Part shown: one piece after another, positions 13,708-17,154 of the stretch
Numbering within the stretch: the stretch's first letter is position 1
How the letters are laid out: every line of letters begins with the position of its first letter
Assembly: GCA_012798185.1 (NCBI GenBank)
Contig: JAAZNS010000188.1
Coordinates: 1-17,154 of the forward strand
Direction: 5' to 3'
DNA length: 17,154 nt
Origin: Chloroflexota bacterium
Lineage (GTDB): Bacteria; Chloroflexota; Anaerolineae; Anaerolineales; UBA4823
The notes under the pieces: model-generated
Database searches by the model: none
What the model saw: the letters and a program-made list of their open reading frames with translations, nothing else
Told to the model about the DNA's origin: nothing
Program-made: the position numbers and the translations under genes

Positions 13708-15324
13708 TCATTCCCCAAATAACACCGCTTCGGATTCTTCATGGTAAGGTTCCACAATCCATTCGCTGAAAAGTTTTACATTATTCCCATTAAAATGCAT
13801 TCGGGTGGTACGCCGGTCGGCTTCACGCAAATTTTGCTGGATGATTACAAAGGTATCAGTGTTATCCCAATATCCAGCAAGGGCAACAGGACCTAACTCT
13901 TCCGTATCCGTCACCCGGTAGATACCATCCAGCCCAATCATCAGGAGCATCGGATCGTTTTCAATGGTTAGTTCAAATTGGGCTTCATCATTTCCCTCAA
14001 AATGCAATGCGAACATGCTCCAATTTCCCTGCCCGGTTACTAGCCACTGTTTGCCATCGATTTCTTTAGCTAAAGGCGGTAAAGGTTTGGAAAGCCATTC
14101 TTGCGGCACGCCCAACGCATCGATGGCAAGTTGAAGTCGGGCTTGGGCTTGTGAATCTGCCGGCAACGGTGAATCGGAAATCACCGCCGGTAATATATAA
14201 TTATCCACCAGATCATTATGAAGAATGGAATTTCCACTCATCCCAGCAGTAAAAACTGCCACCATATCTTGCTCTGGAAAAACACGAATTTGTTGTCCCC
14301 CCCAGCCCAGTGCGAAGTAATCACCTTGTGGTCTGATCCACCACTGATAGCCGTAACCCATCCCATCATATGGAATCGAGTGGGTGGCGGTGGATTGGCT
14401 GATCCATTCAGCAGGTATGATTTCCCTCCCCAGCCATCTTCCCCCATTCAAATATAACTGTCCAATTTTTGCCATATCTTGGGGTTTTAGTTCTAAACCG
14501 GTGCCGCCTTTGGAATGTCCGGTAAAATCTTTCTCCCAGGAATAATCGGTAATATCCAGCGGTGCAAATAATTTTTCTGCTGCAAACTCGGCTGCCGGAA
14601 TGTCTGTTGCTTTCTGGATGATCATGGAGAGCATATGCGAGCCTCCGGAGTTGTAATTGAACACTGTTCCGGGTTCATACAGCAAGGCGTGGTTGAAAAA
14701 ATAGGCAGCAGGATCATCCGCTTCGAGAATTCCCCAATGGTCGTTTAGACCTGAATATAAGGGTTCCATCCATTCGATTCCGCTGCTCATCGATAATAAA
14801 TGTTCTACGAGGATGCTGCCTTTACGAGGGTCATCCAGTGTAACGGATGGGAAAAAGGAAATGACTGGGGTGTTCACATCATCCAGTAATCCATCATTGA
14901 GGGCGATCCCTACCAGGGAAGAGGTAATGCTTTTTGTCACTGAATATACTGAATGACGTGTTTCGCTGTTGAAAGGGTGATTATATACCTCAAGGACTAA
15001 AACACCATGCCGCACCACCAGAATACTATGGATGTTCCATTTTTCTTGTGCCATAGTTTCAAGCATGCCAGCCAAAACAGCTGAAGATAAGCCTTGTTCT
15101 TCTGGAGTGGAACGCTGCCATTCCCAGGCAGGTTGGGGTGTAGGGGAAAGCAGTGGTGTCTGAGTTGCAGAAGATACTGCTGTTGGCGAATATTCCGCAG
15201 TATTGGTAAAGGCTGGGTAGACCAGAGCAGAGGAAACCGGGATTGTAGGTGATGAGGGTAAAAACAACTTACATGCAGCGGCAACCACAATTAAAACAAC
15301 AACCAATAAAATACGTGCTCTCAT
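13708..15324 (-). CDS. secreted serine hydrolase, beta-lactamase (class C/S12) fold
   Basis: This is a 538-residue protein with an N-terminal signal or anchor (RILLVVVLIVVAAAC18). Cys18 may be lipidated, although Ala rather than Leu at -3 makes the lipobox imperfect. A Ser/Thr/Pro linker follows (about 23-66). The catalytic domain shows the nucleophile motif S128-V-T-K131 in YSVTKSITSSLVGIAL, the second motif Y224-N-S in FNYNSGGSH, and G340-W-G in place of the usual K/H-T-G in FALGWGGQQIRVFP. Enzymes of this group include esterases, amidases and D-amino-acid peptidases, and few are true beta-lactamases. Residues from about 384 to 538 form an extra C-terminal beta-rich domain not needed for catalysis. 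The substrate is unknown. There is no Shine-Dalgarno sequence before the ATG (see the promoter entry). Confidence 0.88.
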   Translation of the reverse strand: MRARILLVVVLIVVAAACKLFLPSSPTIPVSSALVYPAFTNTAEYSPTAVSSATQTPLLSPTPQPAWEWQRSTPEEQGLSSAVLAGMLETMAQEKWNIHSILVVRHGVLVLEVYNHPFNSETRHSVYSVTKSITSSLVGIALNDGLLDDVNTPVISFFPSVTLDDPRKGSILVEHLLSMSSGIEWMEPLYSGLNDHWGILEADDPAAYFFNHALLYEPGTVFNYNSGGSHMLSMIIQKATDIPAAEFAAEKLFAPLDITDYSWEKDFTGHSKGGTGLELKPQDMAKIGQLYLNGGRWLGREIIPAEWISQSTATHSIPYDGMGYGYQWWIRPQGDYFALGWGGQQIRVFPEQDMVAVFTAGMSGNSILHNDLVDNYILPAVISDSPLPADSQAQARLQLAIDALGVPQEWLSKPLPPLAKEIDGKQWLVTGQGNWSMFALHFEGNDEAQFELTIENDPMLLMIGLDGIYRVTDTEELGPVALAGYWDNTDTFVIIQQNLREADRRTTRMHFNGNNVKLFSEWIVEPYHEESEAVLFGE

Positions 15325-15330
15325 GGAATG

Positions 15331-15339
15331 ATTATAGCA
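15331..15339 (-). promoter_or_regulatory. extended -10 box 6 nt before the serine hydrolase start
   Basis: Read on the minus strand, TGCTATAAT is an extended -10 (TGnTATAAT) ending 6 nt before the ATG at 15324. Initiation would fall at or next to the A of the ATG, so the mRNA would be leaderless. No purine-rich ribosome-binding site lies between. No consensus -35 is seen, which extended -10 promoters tolerate. Confidence 0.5.
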
Positions 15340-15483
15340 GAGATATCATCGCTATATATGATCCTGAAATTTCATGGAATATAATAATCAAAAAACTCTA
15401 ACCATATGGGTGGGACGGGATAATCATGCATGGAGAAATTATTTATTTCAACACAATTAAAAAATTCTCTGCATATCCAAATG

Positions 15484-15499
15484 TTCTTCTTTAGAAGAA
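15484..15499. repeat. 16-bp near-contiguous palindrome
   Basis: TTCTTCT (15484-15490) and AGAAGAA (15493-15499) are perfect complements around TT. The site lies in the 302-bp divergent region between the serine hydrolase and the PII-like gene. It may be a regulator site. The rest of this region is AT-rich and holds no gene. Confidence 0.35.
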
Positions 15500-15585
15500 A
15501 CCTTTTCTATACCCTCTTCTATATCGCTTTGCCAGCAAAACAGAATCATTACTGGTAGGATAACTATATATATTTTCGATTTTCT

Positions 15586-15617
15586 GGTATAAAAGTTCTA
15601 TATTTACCAACAAGGAG
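15586..15617 (+). promoter_or_regulatory. promoter -10 and ribosome-binding site of the PII-like/exchanger operon
   Basis: TGGTATAAA (15585-15593) looks like an extended -10, with no good -35. AAGGAG (15612-15617) lies 9 nt before the ATG at 15627, a near-ideal ribosome-binding site that fixes this start. Confidence 0.5.
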
Positions 15618-15626
15618 CGGTGCACC

Positions 15627-15974
15627 ATGTTTATGCTGATGTTTGTACTGGATGATCCGGGTCTTTTGGATGACTTGCTGGAAGCTTGGGAAAACGCGGG
15701 TGTTCGCGGAGCGACTATTGTAGAAAGCACTGGCATTCATCGCCGCCGAAAAAAAATTATCCCTATGCGGTATATATTTCAATCTACAGGGGATGTCGAA
15801 GAAAACCACTATACCCTGTTTGTGATCGTGGAAAATGAAGGGATTGTTCAAGCATGCCTGAATGCCACAGAGAAATTAGTCGGAGATCTGAACAAACCCA
15901 ACACCGGTGTTTTTGCTGCTTGGCCGCTTAGTGTGGTTAAAGGAGTACCATCAGAAGCGGAGGAAGAATCATGA
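15627..15974 (+). CDS. PII-like (GlnB-fold) signalling protein
   Basis: This 115-residue protein has the beta-alpha-beta/beta-alpha-beta layout of PII proteins. Strand 1 is MFMLMFVLDD, helix 1 about 11-24, strand 2 GVRGATIVESTG (25-36), then a variable T-loop-like stretch with a basic cluster RRRKK (39-43). NHYTLFVIVEN (60-70) is strand 3, EGIVQACLNATEKLVGDL helix 2, and NTGVFAAWPLSVVKGV (92-107) occupies the place of the B-loop/strand 4 GxIFVxPV segment of PII. It lacks the full GlnB signatures, so it is a PII-like protein rather than a nitrogen PII. Such proteins usually bind nucleotides and gate a neighbouring transporter or enzyme. Its frame overlaps the exchanger gene by 4 bp (ATGA), so the two are made together. 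The nucleotide ligand is unknown. Confidence 0.72.
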   Translation: MFMLMFVLDDPGLLDDLLEAWENAGVRGATIVESTGIHRRRKKIIPMRYIFQSTGDVEENHYTLFVIVENEGIVQACLNATEKLVGDLNKPNTGVFAAWPLSVVKGVPSEAEEES

Positions 15975-16972
15975 GCCCCTTATGGACTTGGGTTTTATTC
16001 CTGGTCAGCGCCGGGCTGATCGTTTTAGCTGCCACCCAATTGGCGAAATATGGCGACATTATAGCCCTTCGCACTGGTTTGGGGGGCATGTTTATTGGTG
16101 TGCTCTTAATGGCAGGAGCAACTTCTTTGCCAGAAGTATTAACCACCATCAGTTCGATTTCCCAAGCAGTGCCCAATCTGGCAGCTGGAAACCTGCTCGG
16201 CAGCAATATGTTTAACATGTTTTTACTGGCGATTTTGGATATGGCGCACCGCAAGGAGCGTTTATTGCGCAAAGCTGCTTTGAAACATGCCCTTTCTGGC
16301 AGCTTGGCTGTTTTCTTGATAGGGTTGGTTGTTTTTTTTATTTTGGCAGATATCCAGGTTTCGATTGCCTGGATTGGAGTAGATAGTCTGGTTATTATCG
16401 GAACATACATCATTGCCATGCTATTGATCCAGAAAAATGCACAGCATAACATCGGTCATACCGTAAAAGTTGACATCCCAGAGGGAACCCCCAGCTTAGC
16501 TCGAGGCTTGCTCGGTTTCAGCATAGCAGCAATCGCGCTAATTTTTATTACCCCTACCATGGTAAGCAGCAGCGCTTCCATTGCAGAATTTACCGGCTTG
16601 GGCACAACCTTTGTGGGCACCACGCTTGTTGCATTAGTCACCTCTTTGCCCGAACTGGTAACCACCCTGGCTGCCGTAAAATTGGGAGCCGATGATATGG
16701 CAATTGGCAACCTCTTCGGAAGCAATCTCTTTAATATGTTTGCTTTAGGATTAACCGATTTCTTTTACCTCCAAGGACGATTTATGGGTGTTATCGATCC
16801 CGCTTTCTTATTAGTGGGAATGCTTGGTTTGATTATGACTTCTATGGGTTTAATTGGGAACATTGCCAGGTTGGAGCGGAGAGTTTTGTTCGTTGAACTC
16901 GACTCGTTGGCTTTAACCATTGTCTATTTTGCTGGTTTATGGCTACTGCTTAATCGTGGTGTTGCCTTATAA
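15971..16972 (+). CDS. YrbG-type Na+/Ca2+ exchanger (CaCA superfamily)
   Basis: This is a 333-residue inner-membrane antiporter with the two inverted alpha-repeats of the Ca2+:cation antiporter superfamily. Repeat 1 holds GATSLPEVLTTISS (49-62) and AGNLLGSNMFNM (72-83); repeat 2 holds VTSLPELVTTLAA (223-235) and IGNLFGSNLFNM (245-256). The conserved Glu residues in each SLPE (E55 and E228) and the Asn of GSN-x-FN form the ion-binding centre in structures of this superfamily. Hydrophobic spans cover nearly the whole length, with a short polar loop near 155-178. The length matches bacterial YrbG homologues. It would exchange Ca2+ (or another cation) for Na+ or H+. The overlapping PII-like gene upstream suggests nucleotide-dependent control of the exchanger. 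Confidence 0.93.
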   Translation: MSPLWTWVLFLVSAGLIVLAATQLAKYGDIIALRTGLGGMFIGVLLMAGATSLPEVLTTISSISQAVPNLAAGNLLGSNMFNMFLLAILDMAHRKERLLRKAALKHALSGSLAVFLIGLVVFFILADIQVSIAWIGVDSLVIIGTYIIAMLLIQKNAQHNIGHTVKVDIPEGTPSLARGLLGFSIAAIALIFITPTMVSSSASIAEFTGLGTTFVGTTLVALVTSLPELVTTLAAVKLGADDMAIGNLFGSNLFNMFALGLTDFFYLQGRFMGVIDPAFLLVGMLGLIMTSMGLIGNIARLERRVLFVELDSLALTIVYFAGLWLLLNRGVAL

Positions 16973-17035
16973 GCGGGATCTTGCCACCGCATCGGAGTGT
17001 ATGATTTCTCCCATAATGGTGAGCCTTGGCAGGTT

Positions 17036-17154
17036 TCAGGTAGGGTATTGTCCGCCAGATGCAAATCGGGCAGAATGCCAATTAGAAAGCCCACAAAAAG
17101 CTATCACTGCGGCGACTGCGGAAATAACCAGCGAAATGACAATTGTGATACACA
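17036..17154 (-). CDS. possible C-terminus of a minus-strand membrane protein, partial
   Basis: From the right edge the minus strand reads about 38 codons to TGA at 17036-17038. It begins with a hydrophobic run (CITIVISLVISAVAAVIAFC) followed by a polar tail ending GGQYPT, which looks like a last transmembrane helix. The gene would start beyond the window. A plus-strand frame opening at ATG 17001 is also open to the edge but has the composition of an antisense shadow. I do not recognise a family. Confidence 0.35.
   Translation of the reverse strand, partial: CITIVISLVISAVAAVIAFCGLSNWHSARFASGGQYPT

Noticed and set aside
13708..15324. Annotation as a true beta-lactamase resistance gene
   Set aside because: The SxxK nucleophile is present, but the third motif is GWG instead of K/H-T-G and a large C-terminal domain is attached, so an esterase or peptidase-like serine hydrolase is the safer call.
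15937..16452. Minus-strand frame of 171 codons opposite the exchanger
   Set aside because: Antisense shadow of a gene with clear CaCA repeats; Lys/Ala/Met-rich composition is typical of the complement of membrane codons.
17001..17154. Plus-strand frame open to the right edge
   Set aside because: Its composition looks like the complement of the hydrophobic minus-strand frame, which is the better candidate.

Overview
The window looks like a bacterial chromosome segment of moderate GC, most likely from a fermentative member of the Chloroflexota (Anaerolineae type). This is an inference from style, not from a marker gene. The evidence is a solute-binding lipoprotein with a lipobox cysteine followed by a long Ala/Pro/Thr/Glu linker, a secreted serine hydrolase with a Ser/Thr/Pro 'TPTP-like' linker, and a mix of ROK, GntR, SIS and MalFG-type genes. 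No rRNA, tRNA, CRISPR array, transposase or integrase is visible.

Left part (1-5522). A 5'-truncated membrane-anchored protein resembling DUF6544/DUF6920 runs off the left edge. It faces a minus-strand pair: a YfcC/DcuC-type carboxylate or amino-acid carrier and, upstream of it, a cytoplasmic metal-dependent amidohydrolase. A TetR regulator is divergent from the pair. A perfect 6+6 bp inverted repeat (GTGACC-N4-GGTCAC) in the shared promoter region is the likely operator, which makes the three genes a self-contained 'import and hydrolyse' cassette. A minus-strand flavoprotein with the compact C-x2-C-x2-C-x7-C motif of iron-sulfur flavoproteins follows, convergent with tetR.

Centre (about 5890-12921). 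This is an apparent sugar-utilisation operon: SIS protein 1, SIS protein 2, GntR/HutC-UTRA regulator, ROK kinase, ABC solute-binding lipoprotein, and two MalF/MalG-type permeases. It starts with a strong extended -10 promoter overlapped by a perfect 14-bp palindrome (ATGGTTATAACCAT), with a second half-site 15 bp further on. The family mix suggests uptake of an amino sugar or a related sugar, phosphorylation by the ROK kinase, and isomerisation or other conversion by the SIS proteins. No ATPase, deacetylase, deaminase or glycosidase gene is present, so the substrate is not fixed by this window. Two details stand out: SIS protein 1 has lost part of the canonical phosphate loop, and the ROK kinase lacks the usual zinc-binding cysteine motif. 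A 346-bp gap with a 15-bp stem-loop separates the binding-protein gene from the permeases.

Right part (12922-17154). A bidirectional terminator-like hairpin is followed by two minus-strand genes: a small GlsB/YeaQ-type membrane protein and a beta-lactamase-fold serine hydrolase whose promoter implies a leaderless mRNA. Facing away on the plus strand is a two-gene unit with 4-bp overlapping reading frames: a PII-like (GlnB-fold) protein and a YrbG-type Na+/Ca2+ exchanger. The pairing suggests a signalling protein dedicated to a CaCA-family cation exchanger. I regard this as the most promising candidate for an under-described system. The right edge may hold the C-terminus of a minus-strand membrane protein.
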